Source: Cupriavidus pauculus (GTDB lineage: Bacteria; Pseudomonadota; Gammaproteobacteria; Burkholderiales; Burkholderiaceae). From it: a stretch of DNA of 64,000 nt. Within the stretch, counting starts at the first letter, position 1. Each line of letters opens with the position of its first letter. Positions 8,064 to 17,211 of the stretch are shown piece after piece. Under the pieces are notes generated by a model. The model searched no databases. It had not been told where the DNA came from and worked only from the letters and a program-made list of their open reading frames with translations. The stretch covers positions 124,001 to 188,000 of the forward strand of contig NZ_PJRP01000010.1 in the NCBI RefSeq assembly GCF_002858765.1. Reading direction: 5' to 3'. Made by a program: the position numbers and the translations under genes.

Positions 8064-9059
8064 ATGCCACATTCCGCACCAGTAGCAAGGCGCACGGCCT
8101 ACGCCGTGACGCCGCTGCGCCCGTCCAGCGCAACCCGTCGTGAGCGCCTCACCGTGCGTGAGGTCGCCGATGCGTTCATGGCCCAATACACTGGGAACGA
8201 TCCCGCCCGTCTGCAAGTTGTCGCCCGTTGGTGCGCCTATCTTGGCGACTTGTGGATCGACGAACTCGACGCCGAAATCATCGCCGCCGCTCTCGACGAC
8301 ATGGCCCAAACCCCCATTCGTCGATTCATGGGCCGCGACGCATCCGGCCAACCCCTCTACAAAGAATTGAACTTGCCAGCCCCGGCCACCGTGTCGCGCT
8401 GGCGCGCCATCTTTTCAGCCATCCTGACCTTTGCCGTACGCCGTCGCCTTGTGCCCAGGGGCTGGCGCAACCCTGCGCGCGACATCGAACTAGAAGCCGT
8501 CCGCAATGCCCGCGTTCGGTTTCTGACCCGCCCCGAAGGCAAACGGCTGCTCAAGGTCAGCCGCCTGTCATCGTGGCCGAAGCTGTATCTGCTGATTTTG
8601 ATGGCGCTGTCCACCGGCGCGCGCAAGTCCGAACTCATGGGCCTGCGCTGGCGCGACCTCGACTTGAAAGCCGCCCAACCCGCCGCACACGTCTACAAGA
8701 CCAAAAACGGCGACGACCGCGTTTTGCCGCTGACCGAGGAAGTCGTTACCGAAGTCATGCGCCAGTCGCGCGGCGCCTCGCCCGATCACCTGATCTTTTG
8801 CCGCACCGGCTACCCCGACCGCCCGTTCAATTTCACCAAGCCATGGCAACAGGCATTGTGTGATGCCCGCATCGAAGACTTCAAGTTCCACGACCTGCGG
8901 CACACCTGCGCAAGCTGGCTCGCGCAAGCCGGTAAGGGTTTGCACGACATCGCCAACGTGCTCGGGCATCGCCAATTGGACGTGACGCGGAGATACGCAC
9001 ATTTGACCGTCGATCACAAGGCCAACATCGTGCAAGCGGTGTTGGGTAACGTCGCATGA
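8064..9059 (+). CDS. int: Tyrosine-type site-specific integrase
   Basis: A 331-residue tyrosine recombinase. An N-terminal core-binding region (to about residue 130) precedes the catalytic domain, where the first Arg lies in LSTGARKSELMGLRW, the His-x-x-Arg in FHDLRHTCASWLAQ, the second His in LGHRQLDVTRRYAHL, and the Tyr of RRYAHL is the nucleophile. GAGGAA lies a suitable distance before the ATG. It starts 73 bases from the tRNA-Thr end, the usual place for an integrase acting on that tRNA. It overlaps the next gene by ATGA. Confidence 0.95.
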   Translation: MPHSAPVARRTAYAVTPLRPSSATRRERLTVREVADAFMAQYTGNDPARLQVVARWCAYLGDLWIDELDAEIIAAALDDMAQTPIRRFMGRDASGQPLYKELNLPAPATVSRWRAIFSAILTFAVRRRLVPRGWRNPARDIELEAVRNARVRFLTRPEGKRLLKVSRLSSWPKLYLLILMALSTGARKSELMGLRWRDLDLKAAQPAAHVYKTKNGDDRVLPLTEEVVTEVMRQSRGASPDHLIFCRTGYPDRPFNFTKPWQQALCDARIEDFKFHDLRHTCASWLAQAGKGLHDIANVLGHRQLDVTRRYAHLTVDHKANIVQAVLGNVA

Positions 9060-9505
9060 CATCTCAGCGCCAACAGAAAAAGAAACGAATCCGACTGAAG
9101 CCAGCCGAAGTGCTGAAGCAGGCAAGAGTTCGTGAACTGATCCGCGAACGCGCGTCTGACCTTGCCCATGACGCGGCGGAAGACTTCGGCCTCGATGACG
9201 GCCAACAGTGGCAATACGAATCTGATTTGGATTTGGCGCTTCGGGATTTCGCAGACGAAGTACGCGAAATCTACTCGCCACGCCGGAATCCGAAGAGGCG
9301 ACGCCACACCGGCACTGTCACGCCAGAAGAGGTTGAAGGTTGGTACGCGATGGCACGCGAAATCTACGCGCGCGATGGCTGCACCGCTTGGGCCGCCGCA
9401 CAGGAAATCCATTCGCGGCTTGCGGCTGACCCAACAAAGCAGCAGCGTCATCCCGACACCATAGAAACCTGGCTCAACAAGATGGATCGTTCACCCAAAG
9501 ACTAG
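9056..9505 (+). CDS. Hypothetical protein, translationally coupled to the integrase
   Basis: A 149-residue protein whose start overlaps the integrase stop. It has a highly basic N-terminus (QRQQKKKRIRLK), a charged middle and a C-terminal helical stretch ending in TIETWLNKMDR that resembles a small DNA-binding module. No family was recognised. The coupling suggests a role with the recombinase or in control of the island. A terminator follows at 9534. Confidence 0.75.
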   Translation: MTSQRQQKKKRIRLKPAEVLKQARVRELIRERASDLAHDAAEDFGLDDGQQWQYESDLDLALRDFADEVREIYSPRRNPKRRRHTGTVTPEEVEGWYAMAREIYARDGCTAWAAAQEIHSRLAADPTKQQRHPDTIETWLNKMDRSPKD

Positions 9506-9533
9506 ATTCACCCGCCCAATATGCACACACACT

Positions 9534-9563
9534 AGGAACGGCTATGCCCGTTCCTTTTTTTTT
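9534..9563 (+). terminator. Terminator of the integrase unit
   Basis: AGGAACGG and CCGTTCCT arms with a 6-base loop are followed by a run of nine T. It separates the integration genes from the replication genes. Confidence 0.88.
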
Positions 9564-9690
9564 CGGCGAAATCTAGGGGCGCTCATATGTGACCACTGGA
9601 ACGAAGCCACAGCATGCACCAATCATTCCCCTTGAAACGCGACCGGACATCGCGCCGACATTGCAAACCAGCATCACATGGGGAATGAAC

Positions 9691-9966
9691 ATGAGTGAAC
9701 CGATGGTTGTCATCAACATCTACGGCAAGAAAAGCTGGCGGGACCAATACGCACGCGCCGCGTTCAGGTCGGACCCGGCCTTGCGCTGGCATCTGATGCA
9801 AGGGAACAACCGCACCGAACTCATCGCGAAGGGGCTCATCTTCACGCGGGGCCATAACTTGATGACCGCCGAACCGCAAGCCCTGCTCGTTGCCATCATC
9901 GATCAAGTCAAGGACGCCTCACGCAAATCGGTTTCGGCGACTGTCTCAAACGCTACCGCCGCGTAA
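9691..9966 (+). CDS. Small hypothetical protein upstream of the primase
   Basis: A 91-residue protein beginning MSEPMVVINIYGKKSWRDQY. The ATG at 9691 has GGGGAA in the right position, while longer frames extend back toward the terminator. No domain is recognised. It ends 9 bases before the primase gene, so it is probably the first gene of the replication operon. In satellites this place often holds a regulator, but no helix-turn-helix is evident. Confidence 0.7.
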   Translation: MSEPMVVINIYGKKSWRDQYARAAFRSDPALRWHLMQGNNRTELIAKGLIFTRGHNLMTAEPQALLVAIIDQVKDASRKSVSATVSNATAA

Positions 9967-9975
9967 GGGGACGTC

Positions 9976-10881
9976 ATGTCCGACTTTCGCGACTTTGCGG
10001 TAAGTCACGGGTATGACATTGGCGACCCGGTGCCCGACGGCAAGGTGCATCGCTTTCGCACCGAGGAAGACCGCCCCGGCCAGCGTTCTGGCTGGTACGT
10101 CTCCCACGGCCAGCGCGCCACGCTGGGCGACTTTCGGCGAGGCGACTGGTGTGCCAACTGGCATGCGTCCGTCCCCCTGCCGTCACCGCTGCGCCGCGCC
10201 CGCGTGACACAGATTCGCGCCAATAGCATTGGCCGCGTCCAGCCCACGCCAGACACGCGTTTTGCCGAGCGCTTCCGTGCCGCCACGCAGGTATGGCACC
10301 GGCACGATTATCTGCGCCGCAAGGGCGTCAACGCGGGCGGCCTGCTGCGCGTCGAAGGTCAATTGCTCCTAGTGCCGTTGCGGACCATGACCGATGACAT
10401 CGCCGGTTTGCAGACCATCGACCCGACAGGCAACAAGCGATTCGTGCCGGGCTCATCCATCAAGGGCAACGGTTTCCAGATTGGCCGCATCGACACGCGC
10501 GACACCACCCCGCATGCGCCGCGCCTATTGATCTGCGAGGGCGTCGCCACCGGGTTGTCACTGCACGCCTGCACCGGCCTATGTACCGTGGTGGCCATGA
10601 ATTGCGGCAACCTGCTACACGTCGCGTTGCGCTGGCATGCGCTCTACCCCGGCGCGGTCATCGTGGTCTGTGCCGATGACGACGACCCGACGAGCACCGG
10701 TAAATCAAACCCGGGCATAACTCACGCGCTGGCCGCCGCATCGGCCATCGGTGGCCGCGTCTGCTGGCCCGTGTTCTCGTTCCCCGTGACAGGCAAAAGC
10801 GATTTCAACGATATGCACCTCGACGAAGGCGCCGCGAGCGTCGCCGACCGCGTGTTTGCCGTCGTGGAGGGTTTGCAATGA
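9976..10881 (+). CDS. Toprim-domain primase-like replication protein
   Basis: A 301-residue protein with a C-terminal Toprim domain. LLICEGVATGLSLH carries the catalytic Glu, IVVCADDDDPT the acidic metal cluster, and KSDFNDMH is the conserved tail motif of plasmid and phage primases. The N-terminal part (to about residue 150) resembles the region preceding Toprim in island primases; no zinc finger is seen. It overlaps the next gene by ATGA, so primase and helicase-like ATPase are made together. It is expected to prime replication of the excised element. Confidence 0.88.
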   Translation: MSDFRDFAVSHGYDIGDPVPDGKVHRFRTEEDRPGQRSGWYVSHGQRATLGDFRRGDWCANWHASVPLPSPLRRARVTQIRANSIGRVQPTPDTRFAERFRAATQVWHRHDYLRRKGVNAGGLLRVEGQLLLVPLRTMTDDIAGLQTIDPTGNKRFVPGSSIKGNGFQIGRIDTRDTTPHAPRLLICEGVATGLSLHACTGLCTVVAMNCGNLLHVALRWHALYPGAVIVVCADDDDPTSTGKSNPGITHALAAASAIGGRVCWPVFSFPVTGKSDFNDMHLDEGAASVADRVFAVVEGLQ

Positions 10882-12056
10882 CCACGCCCGAACATATCGA
10901 ACAAGCCCGGCTACTGGACGAAGCCCGCGACGGCCGCCGCTTGGCGAACGGCCACGACTATGGCGGCGCCCCAGCACTGGATGACGAAGCGCCCCGCCTG
11001 TATCCGCTACTCACAGCGGGCGAGATGGCCGCCAAACCCCTGCCGCGCTGGCTGGTGCGCAACCTGATCAACGAAACGGGCGTTGGCATGATCTACGGCG
11101 AAAGCGGCAGTCTGAAAAGCTATCTCGCGCTGCATCTGGCCTATGCCGTGGCCGATGGTGATCCGCACTGGTTCGGCTTCAAGGTCAAACAAGCGCCAGT
11201 GATTTACCTCTGTCTTGAGGGCAACGCAGGGTTTGGCATGCGCATTCGCGCGATGCAGGCGACGCGCCATGGCGATCATGAAAACCTGCGATTCCTGGAT
11301 GGCGGCACGTTCTGTCTTGACGACGACGAAAACGTGCTACGTCTCGCGCAATCGATCAAGGCCGCGCACTGCGCGCCCGGCACGCTCGTCATCATCGATA
11401 CGCTGGCCTGCGCAAGCGGCATGGCCGACGAGAACTCAACCCGTGACGCCCGTATGCTGATCCAAGCCGCTAGGCGGCTGGCATGGTCTGTGGGCGGTTT
11501 CGTCCTGATCGTGCATCACACCGGTAAAGACGTCGCCAATGGCCCGCGTGGTGGGTCGAATTTCCGCGCCGACACCGATGTTGTGATTCGCGTCGTGAAG
11601 GCCAGCGAGGAAAGCAACGGCGTCGGCTACTGGGAATCGGTCAAGGTCAAGGACGCCCGCGACGGGGGACGTTTCGGATTCGTAGTCGAATGGTCCGTGG
11701 TGACTCGCGATGACGAAGGGCAGGACGTCACGAGCGGCGTAGTAGTGCCCACCGACCAACCGGTGGAGATGAAAGACACCGGGGAACCAAAGCACCGACG
11801 CGGGCGCCCGCCTGCTGGTGGCGAGAACCAGAAGCTCGTACTTAACACCATCCGCACAGCGATGGGGAACCGGACACAGATCCACCAGACCGCCGCCATT
11901 TCTGCCGCAGTCCAGGCGCTGCAGTTGGCCGACAAGCCCCGCCCCGGCGATCGTGCCCGCGAAGCCATCAAAAGCCTGTGCGACTCCGGCGCCCTGACCC
12001 GCGATGGCGAATTCTTTTGGCTTGGGGAAAACACGCAACCGGGGGTTGAATCATGA
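10878..12056 (+). CDS. RepA-like AAA ATPase / replicative helicase
   Basis: A 392-residue RecA-fold ATPase of the AAA_25/RepA group. Walker A is in YGESGSLKSYLALHLAYA, Walker B in GTLVIIDTLACASG, and the sensor-like FVLIVHHTGKD and GGSNFRADTD blocks follow. The last about 90 residues look like a winged-helix DNA-binding tail. It follows the Toprim primase directly and is followed by a repeat-rich hairpin region, the arrangement of a self-replicating satellite or plasmid replicon. Confidence 0.88.
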   Translation: MTTPEHIEQARLLDEARDGRRLANGHDYGGAPALDDEAPRLYPLLTAGEMAAKPLPRWLVRNLINETGVGMIYGESGSLKSYLALHLAYAVADGDPHWFGFKVKQAPVIYLCLEGNAGFGMRIRAMQATRHGDHENLRFLDGGTFCLDDDENVLRLAQSIKAAHCAPGTLVIIDTLACASGMADENSTRDARMLIQAARRLAWSVGGFVLIVHHTGKDVANGPRGGSNFRADTDVVIRVVKASEESNGVGYWESVKVKDARDGGRFGFVVEWSVVTRDDEGQDVTSGVVVPTDQPVEMKDTGEPKHRRGRPPAGGENQKLVLNTIRTAMGNRTQIHQTAAISAAVQALQLADKPRPGDRAREAIKSLCDSGALTRDGEFFWLGENTQPGVES

Positions 12057-12118
12057 CCCCCCTTCCCGAGATATTCCCTTGCCCATATTCCGGGGTCCAC
12101 CCTCCACCGCTTTCACCC

Positions 12119-12259
12119 CCCCGAACCCGAAATAATTCCCACCCCCACAAGGGGTGGGAATTATTTCGGGTTCGGGGTGTGGGGATGTACCCGGAAATGG
12201 TCTGGTCCCCGAAAAAAGAAAAGCATTAGTTCGGGGTTTGAACGCTGATTTATTCGGGG
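12119..12259. promoter_or_regulatory. Candidate replication origin: 27-bp hairpin with TTCGGGG repeats
   Basis: A perfect 27-bp inverted repeat with a 5-base loop (12119-12145 and 12151-12177) follows the helicase gene. The word TTCGGGG occurs at 12171, 12230 and 12253 on the plus strand and as CCCCGAA at 12119 and 12207. There is no T-tract and the sequence is non-coding between 12057 and 12266. Iterated words plus a large hairpin beside primase and helicase genes are typical of an origin with initiator sites. Confidence 0.6.
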
Positions 12260-12266
12260 ACCGTCC

Positions 12267-12455
12267 ATGCGCTGCTGTGAAGACTGCCACCACTTTACCG
12301 GTCGTGATCGCCACGGCTGGCCGGGCTGTTCCGTGAAGGGTGAAACCGAAGCCAGCCGCATCGAACAAAGCCGGGCGTTGAAAGGCACGAACGCCCTGAA
12401 TCGCTGCCCGTTGTTTGCACCGCCCGAGCACGACGAACCGGAGAACGATCAATGA
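12267..12455 (+). CDS. Small cysteine-rich protein (putative zinc-binding)
   Basis: A 62-residue protein with Cys at MRCCEDC, WPGCS and RCPLF plus His residues, a layout able to bind one zinc ion. Such small CxxC proteins are frequent in phage replication regions, but the family is not recognised. Its stop overlaps the next start by four bases. Confidence 0.7.
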   Translation: MRCCEDCHHFTGRDRHGWPGCSVKGETEASRIEQSRALKGTNALNRCPLFAPPEHDEPENDQ

Positions 12456-12910
12456 CCACCCCCTTGCAACACATCGGTAATCGCTTGGCCCGTCTGCGCC
12501 GCGATGCCCTCGTGCATTTCCGCCGCCATGGCATGCGCGACTATCCCTCGTACCAAACGCGATTGCTGGGTAATCGCTTGCGGGTCATCAGCGACGATGC
12601 CGAGCGGCTGGGCCTGGCGCTGGCCGACCTGCTCATGCTGCTGGGCACGAACGTCGCCGATTGGCAGGACGCCGCCGAGCATATGGATGGCCGCTGCGCA
12701 ACCCTCTTTGCCCTGTCGTTCGTCGGCATGGAATGGTCGGCCACGCGCAGGCGCGACGAGTGGAACACGTCCACGAGCGCGCCGTTGCTGTACTGCGCGG
12801 GTAGCCTGATCCTGGAGTCTGTGAACACCGACGAGGGCGAGATTGCCTATCGCCCGATCTTCGCATCGGTCGGCATGAGTGGGATGGACGACGAGCAAGA
12901 GCAACGCTGA
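12452..12910 (+). CDS. Hypothetical protein
   Basis: A 152-residue, mostly helical, soluble protein beginning MTTPLQHIGNRLARLRRDA. It overlaps the upstream small gene by ATGA and belongs to the same transcription unit. No domain or motif was recognised. About 230 bases without a gene follow, before the terminase-like gene. Confidence 0.7.
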   Translation: MTTPLQHIGNRLARLRRDALVHFRRHGMRDYPSYQTRLLGNRLRVISDDAERLGLALADLLMLLGTNVADWQDAAEHMDGRCATLFALSFVGMEWSATRRRDEWNTSTSAPLLYCAGSLILESVNTDEGEIAYRPIFASVGMSGMDDEQEQR

Positions 12911-13137
12911 CGCCTTGACCCCGGTGATCGTGGAAGCGAAGTCGCCGGGCGGGCGAGTCGCGCGAGGCCCCGGGGGGCACTCCGGGAGTAGAGCGATTGC
13001 CGCCGACCGAGTGACGGTCACCGGAGGTGTGCACTGCCCGGGGTTTTCCGGTACTGGAAAGCCGGAAAATCTGCGGCTATAACCGACAAATGATCGGGCC
13101 TATCCTGCCGCTGATCGCCGCCAACCCGGAGGCCACC

Positions 13138-13587
13138 ATGCGCCGCAAAGTCGCAGCGAACGTCGAGGCCAGCGCCTCGCAGACAAGCGAATGGCTACCG
13201 CCCCCACACCTACCGCCCGCCGCCGCCACGATCTGGCGCGAGACGCTGGCGGCCCTAGCGCCCGGGCATTTCGCCGCCGCCGACGAAGCGCTATTCGCGG
13301 ACTATTGCCATCAAGTCGCCATGCTTCGCGAGTTGCGCTCGGTGCAAGCGCGGGTCAGGCGGCGCACGACGACGCAGCAAGCCGCCGCCCGGGCCATCGA
13401 TACCGACGTGGATCGGGCTATGCGTGGCATGTTGGCCCTCTGTCGCGCGTTGAGATTGAGCCCCCTCGGGCGTAGGTCTGAAACCGACACCTCGTTGCCG
13501 CCGACGAACGACAACCGCCAGCGCCATAGGCTGGCACCTGTCCACACTTTCGAGCGTGAAGCCGGGCCTAACCCGTACCTGCCGTGA
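13138..13587 (+). CDS. Phage terminase small subunit-like protein (P27 type)
   Basis: A 149-residue protein with GGAGG five bases before the ATG. The pattern of a PPHLPPAAATIWRETLAAL segment, a helical LFADYCHQVAMLRELR region and an Arg-rich middle matches P27-type small terminases, which bind the pac/cos site. The match is by pattern, without a search. No large terminase follows; a satellite would redirect the helper's large subunit to its own DNA. Confidence 0.6.
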   Translation: MRRKVAANVEASASQTSEWLPPPHLPPAAATIWRETLAALAPGHFAAADEALFADYCHQVAMLRELRSVQARVRRRTTTQQAAARAIDTDVDRAMRGMLALCRALRLSPLGRRSETDTSLPPTNDNRQRHRLAPVHTFEREAGPNPYLP

Positions 13588-13917
13588 GACGCAATGCGCC
13601 GAGTTGGCTCGAACTCTGCGGCGCCGTCGAAAAGGCGCCGCCGCCGAGCCTGCCAAAGCGTAGGGCTGATCCTGACCCGCTGCCCGTGCGGCAACGCTGG
13701 CGGCACGGTGCCCGATGGGTCGTGGCCCCGGCCTGTGCTTGGGATGCTGGGCGCCTCGACGTGCTTGTAAACCTCGGTAATCGGGACTAGTCTTCCGACC
13801 ATAGGCAAGCGCGTTGCGCGATGGCCCCGCCCCCTTCGGTGTCATTTCCGAATCGGTGCGGCGAGCGCCCCGCCATCGTTGAGCGCGCTTCCCGCATTCC
13901 ATCCACCCCGAGCGCCT
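13588..13917. other. 330-base stretch with no convincing gene
   Basis: A 68-codon frame (13584-13790, plus) opens at a GTG overlapping the previous stop, but its Arg/Pro-rich product has no recognisable features. On the minus strand only shadow frames exist. The region may hold a decayed gene or a packaging-site sequence next to the terminase-like gene. Confidence 0.45.
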
Positions 13918-14148
13918 ATGACCACCGCGCCCGCTTCTATCCCAGACGAACCGCCAAATCTGCGACAGGAACGCGTGCACGTTTGGCGCGTTCTCGGGTC
14001 ATTCCAACGCGGTTCGCCGTTCTGGTTGCTGACAAAGGTTTGTCGCCTGCCCGCTGGCACTGTGCGACGCGCCCTGCGCCAACTCACCGCCGACGGCGAC
14101 GTGATCGCCGAATCTGGGCGCGGCGAAATCCGCTATCGCATCGCGTGA
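13918..14148 (+). CDS. Small winged-helix DNA-binding protein
   Basis: A 76-residue protein. After a Pro-rich N-terminus, HVWRVLGSFQRGSPFWLLTKVC, then LPAGTVRRALRQLTADGDVI and a GRGEIRYRI wing form a compact winged helix-turn-helix. Such proteins are common in islands as regulators of structural genes. The ATG at 13918 starts before the domain; the preceding residues in the frame are not conserved-looking. Confidence 0.65.
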   Translation: MTTAPASIPDEPPNLRQERVHVWRVLGSFQRGSPFWLLTKVCRLPAGTVRRALRQLTADGDVIAESGRGEIRYRIA

Positions 14149-14206
14149 CTTCGATTTGCCCCGGCGCGCCCGTAGTCGCCGCCGCCCTTCACGTTTGGAG
14201 GCCATC

Positions 14207-14794
14207 ATGCAAGGCTGGTACTCGTTGCGAGAAATTCGCGGCCACGCACGCCACCTGTTGCAGCAAGCCATTGCCACGTGCGATGCCCGCTATGCCGCGT
14301 TGCCGACCACCGCCCGCGCGGCTGACGCCGACGGCGTCGATGCCAAGTTGGCCGCAACCGAGGCCGACGTCTGGAAAAACGCCGACGCCGCTGCCCGGTC
14401 AATCGTCTGCCTGAAATCCATTGCCGACCATTTGCGCCACGGCGTGCCGATCAAGGACGCCGCCCGCGAGCCCGACCTCTCGAATGCGGCGATGATGCTG
14501 CGCCAAGCGCGTATGAGCGGCGCCATGGGTCAGGAACGAGTTGACGCGCTGGCCGCCGAACTCGATAACGCTGTGCGTGACGGGACGAATTTCGCAACCC
14601 GCCTTGTGGCCGAACTCAAGGGACTCGCCCTCACGCTCGCCATGGCCCGCGCAAATCAGCGCATGCAATGGCTTCGCCGTTGTGCCCAGGCAAACCCGGA
14701 CGCCGATCTATGCGGCGAGATTCGCGACGCTGAAAAGCACTATGCCGCCGCAAAACTCGCCGTCAACACGCACAGGAGCGAGGCCCGGTCATGA
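14207..14794 (+). CDS. Hypothetical helical protein of the structural region
   Basis: A 195-residue, almost wholly alpha-helical protein with GGAGG before the ATG at 14207. It contains Ala-rich amphipathic segments and no membrane helices. It overlaps the next gene by ATGA and so is co-translated in the capsid unit. A head-assembly or scaffolding role is possible but only inferred from position. Confidence 0.7.
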   Translation: MQGWYSLREIRGHARHLLQQAIATCDARYAALPTTARAADADGVDAKLAATEADVWKNADAAARSIVCLKSIADHLRHGVPIKDAAREPDLSNAAMMLRQARMSGAMGQERVDALAAELDNAVRDGTNFATRLVAELKGLALTLAMARANQRMQWLRRCAQANPDADLCGEIRDAEKHYAAAKLAVNTHRSEARS

Positions 14795-15306
14795 CGCAAC
14801 AACCTCGATACGTTGGCGGCCTCGCTGCCCCGCAACGCCAGACCACGGCGACCCGCGCAAGCTCGCGCGAAATCGAAGCGCTGCATCACGACGTCGACGC
14901 ACTGTGGCAAGAAATCGCCCGGTTGCAGCAACCCAGCGCGCCGCCCGATTTCACCCGGCTCGTGGCGGGACTTGAAAGCGGACTGCGTGACCTCACCAAG
15001 CGCATAGATGAACTCGAAAAGGGTTTGCCTTCGCAAATCAAAAAGGCCGTCGACCATACTGCCGAAGCCTATTCACTGGGCGTGGCGGAAGCCATGCGCG
15101 ATCACTTCTCACCGCTAGTGAACGGCCACGCCGAACGCATAGACGCCCTCGAATCGGCCAGCGCCCAACAGGCCCGCACGTTTGACGAAACGATTGCCGA
15201 ACAGGCCAAGCGCCATCGCGAAATCGCGGTGCTGGCCGAATGGCAATTGAGCACCGCATGTGAACGACTGGTAGCGGAATTCCGTCGCCACGTAGCCGAA
15301 CATTGA
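14791..15306 (+). CDS. Coiled-coil hypothetical protein
   Basis: A 171-residue protein with long heptad-like segments (REIEALHHDVDALWQEIARL; DLTKRIDELEKGL) and a second coil near HAERIDALESASAQQ. It lies directly upstream of the capsid gene and may act as a scaffold or capsid-size factor, as in other satellites. That role is inferred from position. Confidence 0.7.
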   Translation: MTQQPRYVGGLAAPQRQTTATRASSREIEALHHDVDALWQEIARLQQPSAPPDFTRLVAGLESGLRDLTKRIDELEKGLPSQIKKAVDHTAEAYSLGVAEAMRDHFSPLVNGHAERIDALESASAQQARTFDETIAEQAKRHREIAVLAEWQLSTACERLVAEFRRHVAEH

Positions 15307-15431
15307 TTTGCCCGATGGGAGGCCGTCTGCCTCATGCCGGGTTTGCAAGTCCGCGCAAATCGGCGCACCTGTCAGTGCGGCTCACGTCTGAGTCGGGCCG
15401 ACACGAATGGGAGAGCATCAATGCCAATCGG

Positions 15432-16736
15432 ATGAAAATCATGGACAACTTCGTTATTCAAAAGCAACTCACCACCGCCCGCGAGCAACTACAGGCCGCG
15501 CTTGACCGAGGCGACGATGCCGCCGCCGATGCGCTTATGGCACGCACCAAGGCGCTACAGCAAGAGGCCGACGCGGGCCACGTCACCACCACGGCCACGC
15601 CCACCACGCGCAGCGCTGCAAAGGCGTCGCCCACCATCGAAGCGAAAGCCCTGCCGCTATGGCGTGGGCTTGCGGTGCAAGTCGTGGCCGCGCTCGAACG
15701 CAAGACGCCTGCCGAGATTGCCGCTGCGCGTTATGGCAGCCTCGGTCGCAAGGATGCCGATGCGTTGGGCGTCATCATGAAGGCCGTGCAAGACCCGGCC
15801 ACGACTAACGTTCCCGGCTGGGCACAGGAATTGACGCGCGAGGTGCAAGGCGCGTTTCTCGCCGAACTTGCAAAGCTCAGCGTCTTCGCATCGCTGCCGC
15901 TCGTGACCGAGAATTTCAACGGCGCAACCTCGATCACGATCCCGAGCCGCGACACGACCAACGCGAATCCCAACCTCGCCGCAGGATGGCGTAAGGAAGG
16001 GGCACCGATTCGCGTGGGCGCGATCAAGGTCAAGGGGACGAAGTTGACGCCCTATGCCCCCGCCGTGATTGGCACCTTCACGCAGGAACTCGCCCGCCGC
16101 TCGACACCACGCATTGAGCAAATCATTCGCGAGGCCATCGTCTCCGACAGTGCCGCGATGTTCGATGCGAAATTCCTGAGCGCGGATGCCGCCGTGCCTG
16201 ACGTGAGCCCCGCTGGCATTCTCGATGGCCTGCCTGCGGCGAACTCGATCCCGAGCACGGGCGCCACGCCTGCGGAGATCGCCGCCGATTTGAAACATAT
16301 GGCCGGCCTGCTGTTGAAAAGCGGGCTCGACGCGAGCGGGTTTGCGTGGTGCATGTCGCCGTACAACAGCATGGCGCTATCGATGCTGCTGACCGCCACG
16401 GGCGCATTGCAATTCCCCGAGATGGCTTCGGGGCGTCTGATCGGTCTGCCGTTCGTCGTGAGTGCAAACGTGCCGGATGACAGTTTGTTTTTGATCGATG
16501 GCGGATCGATTGCACGCGCGCTGCCCGCCCCGGAATTCAGCGTTAGCGTCGAAGCATCGATTCATGAGGAAGACACAACGCCGCTGCCGATTATCGATGA
16601 CGCGGGCATGGTGGCACCGCCGACGCGTTCGTTGTTCCAGACCTATAGCGCCGCGCTGCGTGGCGTCTATGACGGCCTCTCGTGGGGCGCGCTGCGTCCG
16701 GGTGCCGTGGCGCATTTGACGGGCGTTGCTTGGTGA
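15432..16736 (+). CDS. Phage major capsid protein (HK97 fold)
   Basis: A 434-residue HK97-type capsid protein. Residues 4-45 form a charged coil (KQLTTAREQLQAALDRGDDA) like the delta scaffold domain. The capsid domain includes LSVFASLPLVTENFNGATSI, the VGAIKVKGTKLTPYAPAV strands, FTQELARRSTPRIEQIIREA (spine helix region) and an AGMVAPPTRSLFQTYSAAL C-terminus. No prohead protease is encoded next to it, so processing would need the helper's enzyme. The start at 15432 is chosen over frames that run into the upstream gene; 15441 is possible. Confidence 0.88.
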   Translation: MKIMDNFVIQKQLTTAREQLQAALDRGDDAAADALMARTKALQQEADAGHVTTTATPTTRSAAKASPTIEAKALPLWRGLAVQVVAALERKTPAEIAAARYGSLGRKDADALGVIMKAVQDPATTNVPGWAQELTREVQGAFLAELAKLSVFASLPLVTENFNGATSITIPSRDTTNANPNLAAGWRKEGAPIRVGAIKVKGTKLTPYAPAVIGTFTQELARRSTPRIEQIIREAIVSDSAAMFDAKFLSADAAVPDVSPAGILDGLPAANSIPSTGATPAEIAADLKHMAGLLLKSGLDASGFAWCMSPYNSMALSMLLTATGALQFPEMASGRLIGLPFVVSANVPDDSLFLIDGGSIARALPAPEFSVSVEASIHEEDTTPLPIIDDAGMVAPPTRSLFQTYSAALRGVYDGLSWGALRPGAVAHLTGVAW

Positions 16737-16802
16737 ATCGCTTTTCAGCGAGTGCGGCCCGTGCTGGTGTGTGCGCTGGTGCGCGTGTCGCATTTTTGGA
16801 CG

Positions 16803-16847
16803 CCGGGGGGCATGTTACGGCAGGTGACATGCCCCCCGGATTTTTTT
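16803..16847 (+). terminator. Terminator of the capsid unit
   Basis: A 13-bp GC-rich stem (16803-16815 with 16827-16839) is followed by seven T, about 65 bases after the capsid stop. Confidence 0.92.
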
Positions 16848-16871
16848 CAACGAGCCCGATAGAGGACGATT

Positions 16872-17126
16872 ATGGAAAACGACGCTGAATATTTTTCGCC
16901 CGAGGCCATCGCCGAGGCCACGCATTGCTTGTGGTACGTGCGGCTTTCCAGCAAGGGCACGCTATGGCGAAGCATCACGCCAGCGCTGCGTGCCGGACTC
17001 GACAGTGCCGCTATCGTTCAGAACGCCTACTTCCAGTTGTATCGGCTAGAGCGAGTGGTAAACGAAATCCTCGACGAATATCCCCACTTGGAGCCGCAGG
17101 TCTCCGCCGCTCTGCGTCGCATCTAG
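16872..17126 (+). CDS. Small hypothetical protein
   Basis: An 84-residue protein with GAGGA before the ATG. It is acidic at the N-terminus and helical, with no recognised family. It lies alone between the capsid terminator and the accessory tail, on the same strand. Confidence 0.65.
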   Translation: MENDAEYFSPEAIAEATHCLWYVRLSSKGTLWRSITPALRAGLDSAAIVQNAYFQLYRLERVVNEILDEYPHLEPQVSAALRRI

Positions 17127-17211
17127 GGCACCCCCTACCAAAGAGGGGCGGCGATGAGACGTGTTGCCGGTATTCTGCCCCGGTCAACCTTCACCGATAG
17201 GGCCTAGTGCG

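Noticed and set aside
13584..13790. 68-codon gene overlapping the terminase-like stop
   Set aside because: GTG start without its own ribosome site and an Arg/Pro-rich product that resembles out-of-frame GC-rich DNA.
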